Shown here: one piece after another, positions 18,102-27,021 of the stretch
Position numbering within the stretch: the first letter of the stretch is position 1
How the letters are laid out: every line of letters starts with the position of its first letter
Origin: Frankia sp. AiPa1
GTDB lineage: Bacteria; Actinomycetota; Actinomycetes; Frankiales; Frankiaceae
Direction of reading: 5' to 3'
DNA length: 32,533 nucleotides
Assembly: GCF_023243075.1 (NCBI RefSeq)
Contig: NZ_JALKFZ020000136.1
Coordinates: forward strand, 1 to 32,533
The notes under the pieces: generated by a model
The model's database searches: none
Seen by the model: only the letters and a program-made list of their open reading frames with translations
Told to the model about the DNA's origin: nothing
Position numbers and translations under genes: made by a program

Positions 18102-19214
18102 ATGAGCACCGTGTCCGCCCCTGGAGAGACAGTCGACCCGTCCCGGGTCCAGGCCCTCGATCCCGATCAGCTCGCCGCGGCCGTCGCGGCGGCGCAGAAG
18201 TCCATCGCCGGCGCCGCCGACCTGGCCGCGTTGGCCGTGGTGCGCACCGCCCACGTGCAGGGCGACTCCGCCCCGCTGGTCCGCGCCCGCCGGGAGCTCG
18301 GCGCCCTGCCGCGCGAGGAACGCGCCGACGCGGGCCGGCGGCACAACGCCGCCCGCGCCGAGGTACAGGCCGCGTTCGAGGCCCGCCTGGCCGAGCTCAC
18401 CGCCGAGCGGGACACCCGCGTGCTGCGTGAGGAGCGCGTCGATGTGACGCTGCCACCCGCGCGGCGCCGCCGCGGCGCCCGTCATCCGCTGAGCTCCCTG
18501 TCCGACCGCCTCGTCGATGTGTTCGTCGCCATGGGCTACGAGGTCGGCGAGGGACCCGAGGTCGAACATGACTGGTTCAACTTCGAGGCCCTGAACATGG
18601 CCCCCGACCATCCCGCCCGCAGCGAGCACGACACGCTCTACGTCGAGCCCGTCGGATCCGGCCGGCTGCTGCGTACCCACACGTCCCCGGTGCAGATCCG
18701 CTCGCTGCTCGCCCGACCGCTGCCCGTCTACGTGGTCGCCCCGGGGCGGACCTACCGCAACGACGCGATCGACGCGACCCACTCGCCGGTGTTCGCTCAG
18801 CTGGAGGGCCTTGCCGTCGACGAGGGCATCACCATGGCCGACCTGCGTGGAACGCTCGCGACCTTCGCCGAGGCCCTGTTCGGTGCGGGGCTGTCCACCC
18901 GGCTGCGCCCGTCCTACTTCCCGTTCACCGAGCCGTCCGCCGAGCTTGACGTGCAGTGCTTCGACTGCCGGGGCGAGGCGGCCCGTCAGCCTTGCCGGGT
19001 CTGCTCCGACGAGGGGTGGATCGAGCTTCTCGGCTGCGGCATGGTCGACCCGAACGTGCTGCGCGCGGCCGGTGTCGACCCGGCCCGTTACAGCGGCTTC
19101 GCCTTCGGGATGGGTCTGGAACGTGCCGCGATGATCCGGTACGGCGTCCGTGAGATCCGCGACTTCGTCGACGGGGACGTCCGTTTCGGCCTCCCGTTCG
19201 GAATCGAGGACTGA
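18102..19214 (+). CDS. pheS: Phenylalanyl-tRNA synthetase alpha subunit
   Basis: The catalytic class II subunit of the alpha2-beta2 enzyme that charges tRNA(Phe). The 370-residue protein has an N-terminal coiled-coil arm (about 10-110, Ala/Arg/Glu-rich heptads). The catalytic core follows: HPLSSLSDRLVDVFVAMGYE, HDTLYVE, motif 2 RTYRNDAIDATHSPVFAQLEG and motif 3 GFAFGMGLERAAMI. The conserved cysteines CFDC, CRVC and LGCGMVDPNVL are present. The start is given as ATG 18102, but its GAGG is directly adjacent; GTG 18111 lies 9 nt after that GAGG and may be the true start. No T-box or leader peptide was recognised upstream. Confidence 0.95.
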   Translation: MSTVSAPGETVDPSRVQALDPDQLAAAVAAAQKSIAGAADLAALAVVRTAHVQGDSAPLVRARRELGALPREERADAGRRHNAARAEVQAAFEARLAELTAERDTRVLREERVDVTLPPARRRRGARHPLSSLSDRLVDVFVAMGYEVGEGPEVEHDWFNFEALNMAPDHPARSEHDTLYVEPVGSGRLLRTHTSPVQIRSLLARPLPVYVVAPGRTYRNDAIDATHSPVFAQLEGLAVDEGITMADLRGTLATFAEALFGAGLSTRLRPSYFPFTEPSAELDVQCFDCRGEAARQPCRVCSDEGWIELLGCGMVDPNVLRAAGVDPARYSGFAFGMGLERAAMIRYGVREIRDFVDGDVRFGLPFGIED

Positions 19215-19218
19215 AGCC

Positions 19219-21921
19219 ATGCTCATCGTGATGTCCTGGTTGCGCGAGTATGTCCCCGGCCTGCCGCCGTCGCGGGCGATCGCCGACGCGCTCATCCGGG
19301 CCGGCTTCGAGGTCGAGGGCCTGCGGGCCGTCGGCGGGGACGTGTCCGGCGTGGTCGTCGGCGAGATCATCGGCTTCGAGCCGGTCGAGACGAAGAAGAA
19401 GACCGTGCGCTGGTGCCAGGTCCGTGTGGCCGGGGGCGGGGCCATCAGTGACGGGGCCACCGGGGATGAGAGCACCGGGGATGGCGCGGCGGTCCGGGGG
19501 ATCATCTGCGGAGCGCTCAACTTCGCCGTGGGGGACCGGGTCGCGGTCGCGCTGCCAGGTGCCGTACTGCCGGGCGGCTTCGCCATCACCGCCCGCAAGA
19601 CGTACGGGCATCTCAGCGAGGGCATGATCTGCTCGGCGCGCGAGCTCGGCCTTGGCGACGACCACGACGGCATTCTCGTGCTGCCCCCGTCGACCCCGCT
19701 GGGCGCGGATGTCGCTTCACTGCTCGAGCTGGCCGACGAGGTGCTAGACATCGCCATCACGCCCGACCGTGGCTATGCCCTGTCCGTGCGCGGCATCGCC
19801 CGGGAGGCGGCGACCGCCTTCGCGCTGCCCTTCGATGATCCCGGTCTGGTCGGTGACCCCGGTCTGGTCGATGAGCCTGGTCTGGTCGACAGCCCCGGTC
19901 TGCCCCCGGCGGTCACGCCCGATTCCGGTGGACCGGGCGGGTCTGGCGGGTCTGGCGGGGCGTCGGCGTATCCCGTGCTCGTGGAGGACACTGCCGGTTG
20001 CGATCGGTATGTCGCCCGCGTGGTCACCGGCGTCAACCCCGCGGCGGCGACTCCGATGACCTGGGCGCGCAGGCTGGCTCTGGCCGGGATGCGGTCGATC
20101 TCCGTGCCGGTGGACGTCACGAACGCGGTGCTGCTCGGCCTTGGCCAGCCGCTGCACGCCTTCGACCGGGCGAAGCTGCGCGGCCCGATCGTCGTGCGCC
20201 GCGCCGCCCCCGGCGAGACGCTGCGGACTCTCGACGACGCCCTGCGGACGCTGGACCCCGAGGACCTGGTGATCGCGGATGACTCCGGCCCGATCGCGCT
20301 CGCCGGGGTGATGGGCGGTGCCAGCACCGAGATCTCGGCGACGACGACCGAGATCGTGCTGGAGTCCGCCCACTTCGACCCGATCAGTGTCGCGCGCACC
20401 GCCCGGCGGCACCGCCTGTCGTCCGAGGCTTCGCGCCGCTTCGAACGCGGCGTCGACCCGGCGCTTGCCCCGGTGGCCGCCGCGGCCGCCGTCGGCCTGC
20501 TCGTGGAGCTGGCCGGGGCCACAGCCGGGCCGGGCGTCACCGACCTGGACCATCGGCCGGCGGCCACGACCGTGTCGTTGCCCCTCGGCGAGGCGGAACG
20601 GCTTGCCGGGCGGCCCTATCCTCCGCAGACGGTGCTGCGCCGGCTGGCCGACGTCGGCTGCACCCTCGCCGGCCATACCTCTGCCGGCGGCTCCTCCGCT
20701 GGCCATACCTCTGCCGGCCGTACCTCTGCTGGCGCAGTCGTGGACAGCGTGGACGGCGCCGTTGACCGTGAGGAGGTCCTCGCGGTCGTGGCCCCGTCGT
20801 GGCGTCCGGACCTGACCCGTCCGGCGGACCTCGTCGAGGAGATCGTCCGGTTGGAGGGCTACGACACGATCCCGGTGACGCTTCCCCGGCTTCCCGCCGG
20901 TCGGGGGCTCACCGCGGCGCAGCGGATGCGCCGCACCGTCGGCCGGGCACTCGCCGGTGCCGGCTATGTCGAGGTGCAGACGCTCCCGTTCGTGCCCGAG
21001 GACGCTCCCGACGCGCTGGGCCTCGCTGCCGACGACCCGCGGCGCGCGGTCGTGCGGGTCGCGAACCCGATCGCCGAGGACGCGGCCTACCTGCGAACCA
21101 CCCTGCTGTCCGGGCTGATCGCCGCCGCCGGACGCAACCTGGGCCGCGGTCAGCAGGATCTGGCGCTGTTCGAGACCGGCCTGGTCTTCCGGGAGCGGCC
21201 CGGCGGCCCGGCGCCGGTCACCGCTCCCGCGGTGGACCGCAAGCCCTCCGCCGACGAGATCACTGCCCTGGACGCCGCCCTGCCCGAGCAGCCGCGTCAT
21301 CTCGCCGTCCTGCTTGCCGGTCGGTCCGAGCCGGCCGGTTGGGCGGGACCGGGCCGGGCGGTCGACTGGGCGGACGCGGTCGATGCCGCGCATCTCGTCG
21401 CCGAGGCGCTCGGGCTCACGCTGACCGTCGCCGCTGGTGAGGCCATGCCGTGGCATCCGGGTCGGTGCGCTGCTCTCTCGCTCGACGGGCGCCTGGTCGG
21501 ATACGCCGGTGAGCTGCACCCGCGGGTGCATGGCGGCGTTGGCCTGCCGGCGCGGACGGTGGCGATGGAACTCGACCTGGACGCGCTGCTCGCGGTGGCC
21601 GAAGCGGCCCCTCCGGTCGCGGCGCCGACGATCTCCACCTATCCGCCGGCTGACCGGGATGTGGCACTCGCCGTCCCGGTTCAGGTGCCTGTGGCCGACG
21701 TGACCGCGGCGTTGCGAGCGGGAGCCGGCGCGCTGCTGGAGTCGCTGACCCTGTTCGATGTCTTCGAAGGGGAGCAGGTCGGGCCGGGACAGCGCTCGCT
21801 GGCGTTCGGGCTGCGGCTGCGGGCCTTCGACCGGACGCTGACCGCCGCCGAGGCCAACGCGGCCCGCGATGCCGCGGTCGCCGTCGCCGCCGACCGCCTC
21901 GGCGCCTCCCTGCGGGCCTAG
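19219..21921 (+). CDS. pheT: Phenylalanyl-tRNA synthetase beta subunit
   Basis: The beta subunit binds tRNA and carries the editing domain. The 900-residue protein begins MLIVMSWLREYVPGL; GAGGA at 19206-19210 lies 8 nt upstream, and pheS ends 4 nt before. Domains in order: the EMAP/tRNA-binding fold (about 40-160, GEIIGFE, ICGALNF, GVILP-like GAVLPGGF); B3/B4 editing core (NAVLLGLGQPLHAFDRAKL, GVMGGASTEI, SSEASRRFERGVDPAL); the B5 DNA-binding-like fold; and the C-terminal FDX anticodon domain (STYPPADRDVALAVP ... LRLRAFDRTLT). Two in-frame repeat insertions stand out: a DPGLV array (about residues 208-228) plus Gly-Ser linker, and a SAGHT array (about 485-504). The protein is longer than usual because of these. 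Confidence 0.95.
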   Translation: MLIVMSWLREYVPGLPPSRAIADALIRAGFEVEGLRAVGGDVSGVVVGEIIGFEPVETKKKTVRWCQVRVAGGGAISDGATGDESTGDGAAVRGIICGALNFAVGDRVAVALPGAVLPGGFAITARKTYGHLSEGMICSARELGLGDDHDGILVLPPSTPLGADVASLLELADEVLDIAITPDRGYALSVRGIAREAATAFALPFDDPGLVGDPGLVDEPGLVDSPGLPPAVTPDSGGPGGSGGSGGASAYPVLVEDTAGCDRYVARVVTGVNPAAATPMTWARRLALAGMRSISVPVDVTNAVLLGLGQPLHAFDRAKLRGPIVVRRAAPGETLRTLDDALRTLDPEDLVIADDSGPIALAGVMGGASTEISATTTEIVLESAHFDPISVARTARRHRLSSEASRRFERGVDPALAPVAAAAAVGLLVELAGATAGPGVTDLDHRPAATTVSLPLGEAERLAGRPYPPQTVLRRLADVGCTLAGHTSAGGSSAGHTSAGRTSAGAVVDSVDGAVDREEVLAVVAPSWRPDLTRPADLVEEIVRLEGYDTIPVTLPRLPAGRGLTAAQRMRRTVGRALAGAGYVEVQTLPFVPEDAPDALGLAADDPRRAVVRVANPIAEDAAYLRTTLLSGLIAAAGRNLGRGQQDLALFETGLVFRERPGGPAPVTAPAVDRKPSADEITALDAALPEQPRHLAVLLAGRSEPAGWAGPGRAVDWADAVDAAHLVAEALGLTLTVAAGEAMPWHPGRCAALSLDGRLVGYAGELHPRVHGGVGLPARTVAMELDLDALLAVAEAAPPVAAPTISTYPPADRDVALAVPVQVPVADVTAALRAGAGALLESLTLFDVFEGEQVGPGQRSLAFGLRLRAFDRTLTAAEANAARDAAVAVAADRLGASLRA
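19840..19905 (+). repeat. 18-nt in-frame repeat in pheT
   Basis: The 18-nt unit, roughly cccggtctggtcgatgag, occurs three times and starts a fourth, encoding Pro-Gly-Leu-Val-Asp-type hexapeptides. It is followed by a Gly/Ser-rich linker (about 19927-19965). It keeps frame. Confidence 0.85.
20671..20730 (+). repeat. 15-nt in-frame repeat in pheT
   Basis: Four 15-nt units of the form ggccatacctctgcc encode Gly-His-Thr-Ser-Ala-type pentapeptides in the region before the RPDLTRPADLVEEI segment. It keeps frame. Confidence 0.85.
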
Positions 21922-21939
21922 GGTCCTTCTCGCGGATCA

Positions 21940-21952
21940 TGCTGGTCCAGCA
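21940..21952. repeat. Short palindrome in copy B (tgctgg-t-ccagca)
   Basis: A perfect inverted repeat with a 1-nt centre. It differs from the copy A palindrome by one paired change (C/G here, A/T in copy A), so the symmetry is kept. Confidence 0.8.
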
Positions 21953-22237
21953 CAGTAGACCGGCCGGTTCCCGCTCGAATCCCCGGCCGGTTCCGCCCGA
22001 TTCCGCCCGATCCCCGGCCCGGCCCGGCTCCGACCACGTCCTCGGCGGCACGCGCACCGTCCGACGTATCGCGTGGCCGGCGTTCCGCGTGGCCGGCGTT
22101 CGGCGTGGCCGGTGGCCGGTGCCCGCCATGCCGTCACCGTCAGCTCCTTTCGTCACGACCAGCGAGCCCTCTCGCCACCGCCGACCCGCTACCGCCATCC
22201 TCGCCACTGTGCGTGATGACGGATCGGCCCCGGAAAA

Positions 22238-22303
22238 CCTTCGTGTCGCTTCTACCGGGTTACGAAGGGACAAATAGGACGGAGAACCCGGTAGAAGCGA
22301 CAT
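22238..22303. repeat. Core hairpin of copy B
   Basis: Arms gtgtcgcttctaccgggtt (22243-22261) and aacccggtagaagcgacat (22285-22303) pair at 18 of 19 positions, plus one G-T at the base. The 23-nt loop holds gggacaaataggac, a diverged form of the loop motif in copy A. The competing 7-bp helix ccttcgt (22238-22244) with acgaagg (22262-22268) is conserved here too. Confidence 0.9.
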
Positions 22304-22404
22304 CCCCGCTCCTCAGTAGCGCCGTCACCCCTGAAAGTCATCACGGACAGCGAGATTCACCGGGTGAACTCGGCCGCGAGCCGGAGATCCACGAGAAGCG
22401 ACCT

Positions 22405-22482
22405 GGCCACCTTCCATCTCCGGCCTGCGGGTCCGGCCACCTCCCGACCCGCCGAGCGGCCGTGTGCCCAAGCTGAAAAGTC
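22405..22482. other. Spacer between repeat B and the argC operator
   Basis: About 80 bp with no recognised element. Base composition becomes more AT-rich toward the operator. Confidence 0.4.
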
Positions 22483-22521
22483 ATTGCATGATCATGCGGT
22501 CGAGTGTATAAATTCTCGCAT
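22483..22521 (+). promoter_or_regulatory. Putative ArgR operator overlapping a leaderless argC promoter
   Basis: The perfect 12-bp palindrome gcatgatcatgc (22486-22497) sits in attgcatgatcatgcggt, a good fit to an ARG box. A weaker second half-like box (about 22504-22521, gtgtataaattctcgcat) has its centre 21 bp further on, the spacing typical of paired ARG boxes. TTGCAT (22485-22490) and TATAAA (22507-22512) form a -35/-10 pair with 16-bp spacing. The -10 ends 7 nt before the argC ATG, so the transcript would be leaderless. The argR gene lies in the same operon. Confidence 0.65.
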
Positions 22522-23548
22522 GGGAGTGACGGCGGCGGTGGCGGGAGCGAGTGGCTACGGCGGCGGGGAGCTGCTGCGCCTGCTGCTCGGTCATCCGGAG
22601 ATCGAGATCGGCGTGCTGGCGGCGAACACGTCCGCCGGCCTGCCGGTGACGGACGTGCACCTGAATCTGCCGGACCTTGAGGAACGAGTCTTCGCCGACA
22701 CGGCCGCCCTTGCCGAGAGCGAGGCGGACATCGTCTTCCTCGCACTGCCGCATGGGCAGTCCGGGGCGGTCGCGGCGGCTCTTCCGCAGGGTGTTCGCGT
22801 GGTCGACCTCGGCGCCGACCACCGGCTGACCGATCCAGCGGCCTGGACGCGTGCCTATGGCGGTGAGCATGCCGGCGCGTGGACGTACGGCCTGCCCGAG
22901 CTGCCCGGTGCCCGCCCACGTATCGCGGCGAGCGTCCGGGTCGCGGCGCCCGGCTGTTACCCGACCGCCTCCACGCTCGCCCTCGCGCCCCTGCTGGCCG
23001 CCGGTCTGGTGGAGCCGCTGGACCTCGCGGTCGTGGCTGCCAGCGGCACGTCGGGCGCGGGCCGCTCGGCCAAGGCCAACCTGCTCGGCAGCGAGGTGAT
23101 GGGCGACCTCACCGCCTATAAGGTCGGCACCCACCAGCACCGCCCCGAGATCGTCCAGGCGCTGTCCGGCGTTGCGGGGCAGCCGGTCACGCTCTCGTTC
23201 ACGCCGGTGCTCGCTCCGCTGCCCCGCGGCATCCTGGCGACCTGCTCGGGACGCGCCGTCCCCGGCACCGACGCGGACGCGGTGTATGAGGCGTTGCGGG
23301 CGGCATATGCGGGGGAGCCGTTCGTGCGGGTGCTGCCACCCGGGCGCTGGCCACGGGCGGCAGCGACACTCGGTGGCAACGCCGTGCACCTGCAGGGCAC
23401 GTACGACGCCGAATCTGGGCGGGCGATCGTCGTGTCCGCCATCGACAACCTCGGCAAGGGCGCGGCCGGCCAGGCGCTGCAGTGCGCCAACCTCATGCTC
23501 GGCCTGCCCGAGAGCGCAGGGCTTACCGCCCAGGGGATCGCGCCGTGA
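22520..23548 (+). CDS. argC: N-acetyl-gamma-glutamyl-phosphate reductase
   Basis: This is the NADPH-dependent third step of arginine synthesis. The 342-residue protein starts MGVTAAVAGASGYGGGELLRLL with its nucleotide-binding glycine loop. It has the catalytic cysteine at residue 146 in VAAPGCYPTAS, and KVGTHQHRPEI and FTPVLAPLPRGI further on. ATG 22520 fits the family start; no Shine-Dalgarno is present, in line with a leaderless message. An in-frame upstream extension to 22364 would run through the operator and repeat end, and is rejected. First gene of the arg operon. Confidence 0.96.
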   Translation: MGVTAAVAGASGYGGGELLRLLLGHPEIEIGVLAANTSAGLPVTDVHLNLPDLEERVFADTAALAESEADIVFLALPHGQSGAVAAALPQGVRVVDLGADHRLTDPAAWTRAYGGEHAGAWTYGLPELPGARPRIAASVRVAAPGCYPTASTLALAPLLAAGLVEPLDLAVVAASGTSGAGRSAKANLLGSEVMGDLTAYKVGTHQHRPEIVQALSGVAGQPVTLSFTPVLAPLPRGILATCSGRAVPGTDADAVYEALRAAYAGEPFVRVLPPGRWPRAAATLGGNAVHLQGTYDAESGRAIVVSAIDNLGKGAAGQALQCANLMLGLPESAGLTAQGIAP

Positions 23549-23603
23549 TGACGCTGTTGCCGATCCAGCCGTCCGCCTCCATCACGTGCGCGGGAGAGCA
23601 GTT

Positions 23604-24767
23604 GTGAGCGTCACCGCCCCACGGGGTTTCCGCGCCGCCGGCGTGGTGGCCGGGCTGAAACCGTCCGGGAAGCCGGATGTCGCCCTTGTCGTCAACGACG
23701 GTCCGGTCGACGCGGCCGCCGCAGTGTTCACCCGCAACCGGGTGCAGGCCGCCCCCGTGCTCTGGACCCGGCAGGCCCTCGCCGACGGGCGGCTGCGTGC
23801 CGTCGTGCTCAATTCCGGTGGTGCCAACGCCTGCACCGGACCGGGTGGGTTTGCCGACACCCACGCCACCGCCGAGCACCTGGCCGGCGCACTCGGCATC
23901 GGCGCGGGCGACGTCGCGGTCTGCTCCACCGGGCTGATCGGCGTCCGGCTGCCCATGGACCTGCTGCTCGGCGGCATCACCAGCGCCGTGGCCGGCCTTG
24001 ACGCGGACGCGGGCGGCGCGCGGGCCGCCGAGGCGATCCGGACTACCGACACTGTCCCGAAGATGGCAGTACGCACCTCGACGGCCACCCCCGGCGTGAC
24101 GGTGGGGGCGATGGGCAAGGGCGCGGCGATGCTCGCCCCGTCCCTGGCCACCATGCTCGTCGTCATCACCACGGACGCGGTGGCCGATGCCACCACCCTG
24201 GCGCATGTCGTGCGCGAGGCGTCGCGGGTGAGCTTCGAGCGGGTTGACTCCGACGGGTGCCTGTCCACGAACGACACCGTGCTGCTGCTCGCCTCCGGGG
24301 CCTCCGGGGTCACGCTGCCCCCGGCTGAGCTGACCGCTCTGGTCGCCGATGCGTGTACCGACCTCGCCCAGCAGATGCTCGGCGACGCCGAAGGCTCGAC
24401 GAAGACCATCGCGATCACCGTTGTCGGGGCCGCCAGCGAGGCCGACGCCCTGGAGGTCGGCCGGGCCGTCGCGCGTAACAACCTGCTCAAATGCGCGTTG
24501 TATGGCAAGGATCCGAACTGGGGGCGAGTGCTCGCCGCGGTCGGAACAACCCAGGCGGCGTTCGAACCCGACGCGCTGGACGTGTCGATGAACGGCGTGC
24601 AGGTCTGCCGCGCCGGCGCGCCCGGCGAGGACCGCGACCTCGTCGACCTGTCCGATCGGCGGATCGACATCCTCGTGGACCTGCACGCGGGCAGCGAGGA
24701 GCTCACCGTGTGGACCAACGACCTGACCGACGGCTACGTCTACGAGAACTCGGCGTATTCGACATGA
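23604..24767 (+). CDS. argJ: Bifunctional ornithine acetyltransferase / N-acetylglutamate synthase
   Basis: ArgJ moves the acetyl group from N-acetylornithine to glutamate, recycling it. The 387-residue precursor is expected to cut itself before Thr183 in [16 protein letters not shown], giving alpha and beta chains. Other family marks are [23 protein letters not shown], the oxyanion stretch [33 protein letters not shown] and the C-terminal NSAYST. The start is GTG 23604, 55 bp after argC, with a GAGAG-type site upstream. Whether it is bifunctional or monofunctional cannot be decided by eye. Confidence 0.95.
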   Translation: MSVTAPRGFRAAGVVAGLKPSGKPDVALVVNDGPVDAAAAVFTRNRVQAAPVLWTRQALADGRLRAVVLNSGGANACTGPGGFADTHATAEHLAGALGIGAGDVAVCSTGLIGVRLPMDLLLGGITSAVAGLDADAGGARAAEAIRTTDTVPKMAVRTSTATPGVTVGAMGKGAAMLAPSLATMLVVITTDAVADATTLAHVVREASRVSFERVDSDGCLSTNDTVLLLASGASGVTLPPAELTALVADACTDLAQQMLGDAEGSTKTIAITVVGAASEADALEVGRAVARNNLLKCALYGKDPNWGRVLAAVGTTQAAFEPDALDVSMNGVQVCRAGAPGEDRDLVDLSDRRIDILVDLHAGSEELTVWTNDLTDGYVYENSAYST

Positions 24768-25762
24768 CCAACATCGCTTCCTCCGCGTCGCCGCCCGTGG
24801 ACGGTGCCCCGGCCGGGCACCGGGGTCCCTCGGCCAGTGCCCGTGGGCACGCCGCGCTGGCCAAGACGCAGGTGCTCATCGAGGCACTGCCCTGGCTGTC
24901 GCGGTTCCAGGGCGCGACGATCGTCGTCAAGTACGGCGGCAACGCGATGACGGAGCCCGCGTTGCGCGCCGCGTTCGCCGCCGACATCGTGTTCCTGCGC
25001 TATTCGGGGCTGCGGGTCGTCGTCGTGCACGGAGGTGGCCCGCAGATCACCGCGCACCTCTCCCGCCTCGGCGTCGAATCGACCTTCGTGGGCGGCCTTC
25101 GGGTGACTACCCCCGAAACCATGGAGGTCGTGCGGATGGTGCTGCTCGGCCAGGTCAACCGGGACGTCGTGGGGCTCGTCAACGACCACGGTCCGTTCGC
25201 GGTCGGCCTGTCCGGCGAGGACGCGAACCTGTTCACCGCCCGGCGCTCCCCGGCGCTCGTCGACGGCGTGCCGGTCGACGTCGGTCTCGTCGGTGACATC
25301 GTCGAGGTCCGCGCCGAGACCGTCGACGCGCTGCTCAACTCCGGGAAGGTGCCCGTCGTCGCGTCCGTAGCCCGCGGAATCGACGGCGGCGTCTACAACG
25401 TCAACGCCGACACCGCCGCCGCCGAACTCGCAGTCGCCCTCGGCGCGACCAAACTCGTCGTTCTCACCGACGTCGAAGGTCTGTACGCGGACTGGCCGAC
25501 CAGCGACGAGGTGCTCAGCGAGCTGACCATCACCGAGCTTGAAGCACTTCTGCCCACCCTCGCGTCCGGCATGATTCCCAAGATGGAGGCCTGCCGGCGG
25601 GCGGTGCGTGGCGGTGTCCCGCAGGCGCACGTCCTGGACGGCCGGGTCCCGCACGCCATCCTGCTCGAGATCTTCACCGACGACGGTATCGGCACGTTGA
25701 TCACTCCAGAGGTCGATGACGCCGGTGAGCCGGCCCCCCACCAGACCGGAGACAGGCCATGA
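24764..25762 (+). CDS. argB: Acetylglutamate kinase
   Basis: ArgB phosphorylates N-acetylglutamate, usually the feedback-controlled step. The 332-residue protein has VVKYGGNAM at the ATP site, [33 protein letters not shown] and [11 protein letters not shown] 24764 overlaps the argJ stop (ATGA). The first ~30 residues form a Pro/Ala/Ser-rich extension before the helix [18 protein letters not shown]; an N-terminal helix of this type occurs in arginine-sensitive hexameric kinases, so inhibition by arginine is a reasonable inference. Confidence 0.96.
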   Translation: MTNIASSASPPVDGAPAGHRGPSASARGHAALAKTQVLIEALPWLSRFQGATIVVKYGGNAMTEPALRAAFAADIVFLRYSGLRVVVVHGGGPQITAHLSRLGVESTFVGGLRVTTPETMEVVRMVLLGQVNRDVVGLVNDHGPFAVGLSGEDANLFTARRSPALVDGVPVDVGLVGDIVEVRAETVDALLNSGKVPVVASVARGIDGGVYNVNADTAAAELAVALGATKLVVLTDVEGLYADWPTSDEVLSELTITELEALLPTLASGMIPKMEACRRAVRGGVPQAHVLDGRVPHAILLEIFTDDGIGTLITPEVDDAGEPAPHQTGDRP

Positions 25763-27021
25763 ACGCCGATCTGCTCACCCGCCGGGACGCTGTGGTGATG
25801 GCGACCTATGGCCGCCCGGCGCTGTCTCTGGTGCGCGGACGAGGTACGCGGGTCTGGGACGACGCCGGCCGTGAATATCTGGACCTGCTCGGCGGCATAG
25901 CCGTCAGCGTGCTCGGCCACGCCCATCCGGCCATTCGGGCCGCCGTGGTCGCGCAGTTCGACACGCTCGGACATGTGTCGAACCTCTACGCCAACGAGCC
26001 GCAGGTACGGCTCGCGGAACGCCTCGTCGAACTGCTCGGCGGGCAGTCCCCGTCACCGGGCCTGCCCGCCGGCGGCGCGAAGGTCTTCTTCGCCAACTCG
26101 GGTGCCGAGGCCAACGAGGCTGCCATCAAGATCGCTCGGCGTACCGGGAGACCGGAGATCATTGCCGCCGAAAACGCCTTCCATGGCCGCACGCTCGGCG
26201 CGCTGTCGATCACGGGCCAGCCTGCCAAGCGCGCCCCGTTCGAGCCGCTGCTGCCCGGTGTGCGCTTCGTCCCCTACGGAGACGCGGCGGCGCTGCGCGC
26301 CGCGGTCGGTCAGCAGACCGCGGCCGTGTTTCTGGAGCCGACTCTCGGCGAGGCAGGGGTCGTGCCGCCGCCACCCGGCTACCTGGCCCAGGCGCGGGCA
26401 GTCTGCGACGCCGCCGGCGCGCTCCTGGTCTTCGACGAGGTCCAGAGCGGCATCGGCCGGACCGGCGCGTGGTTCGCCCACCAGATCGCGGGTGTGCGTC
26501 CCGATGTCGTCACGCTGGCGAAGGGACTGGGCGGTGGGCTGCCGATCGGCGCCTGCATCGGCATAGGTGCCGCGGCCGACCTGCTGCGCCCCGGCGACCA
26601 CGGCAGCACGTTCGGCGGCGGGCCGATCGTCTGCGCGGCGGCGCTGGCGGTGCTGGACACGATCGCCGCTGAGGGTCTGCTCGAGCATGCCCGCACGCTC
26701 GGGGACCGGCTGGCGGCCGGAATCCTGGATGCCGCGTTGCCCGGCGTCGTCGGCGTGCGGGGACCGGGCCTGTGGCGGGCGATCGAGCTCGACAGTCCGT
26801 TCGCCCCGGCGGTCGAGTCCGCCGCCCGGCAGGCGGGCTACCTGGTCAACGCGGCCGTGCCGACCGCGGTGCGGCTGGCACCTCCGCTCATCCTGACCGA
26901 TGCCGAGGTCGACGGCTTCCTCGCCGCGTTGCCCGGCATCGTCGCCCAGGCACGGGGAACCGTCGGCCAGGCCGGCAAGGAGACGGACCTGCCCGGTCAA
27001 GGATCTAAGGTCAGCGCATGA
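25759..27021 (+). CDS. argD: Acetylornithine aminotransferase
   Basis: A PLP-dependent class III aminotransferase that converts N-acetylglutamate semialdehyde to N-acetylornithine. The 420-residue protein shows [68 protein letters not shown] (Asp226) and the PLP lysine Lys255 in [30 protein letters not shown] follows. It is joined to argB and argF by ATGA overlaps. The ~25-residue tail after the last helix is variable. Confidence 0.95.
   Translation: MNADLLTRRDAVVMATYGRPALSLVRGRGTRVWDDAGREYLDLLGGIAVSVLGHAHPAIRAAVVAQFDTLGHVSNLYANEPQVRLAERLVELLGGQSPSPGLPAGGAKVFFANSGAEANEAAIKIARRTGRPEIIAAENAFHGRTLGALSITGQPAKRAPFEPLLPGVRFVPYGDAAALRAAVGQQTAAVFLEPTLGEAGVVPPPPGYLAQARAVCDAAGALLVFDEVQSGIGRTGAWFAHQIAGVRPDVVTLAKGLGGGLPIGACIGIGAAADLLRPGDHGSTFGGGPIVCAAALAVLDTIAAEGLLEHARTLGDRLAAGILDAALPGVVGVRGPGLWRAIELDSPFAPAVESAARQAGYLVNAAVPTAVRLAPPLILTDAEVDGFLAALPGIVAQARGTVGQAGKETDLPGQGSKVSA

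Larger units (their letters stand above)
21922..22404. repeat. Dispersed intergenic repeat, copy B
   Basis: This 483-bp element begins directly after the pheT stop and ends about 80 bp before the argC promoter. It is the directly oriented partner of copy A (12526-13019). Left end, core and right end align closely, while about 21980-22125 is diverged and carries its own local repeats (gtggccggcgttc type). It contains the palindrome at 21940-21952 and the core hairpin at 22238-22303. An antisense reading frame crosses it, but amino-acid changes between the copies look unconstrained, so I treat it as non-coding. Confidence 0.88.

Noticed and set aside
21416..22303. Antisense frame covering copy B, with a counterpart in copy A (12631-12918)
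   Set aside because: The frame is open in both copies and begins in the right arm of the hairpin, but the differences between copies change amino acids about as often as chance, and in copy B it overlaps pheT. I keep it as non-coding, while noting it could be tested by comparison with more copies.
22364..22519. N-terminal extension of argC
   Set aside because: It would translate the end of repeat B and the ArgR operator/promoter; the family N-terminus begins at 22520.
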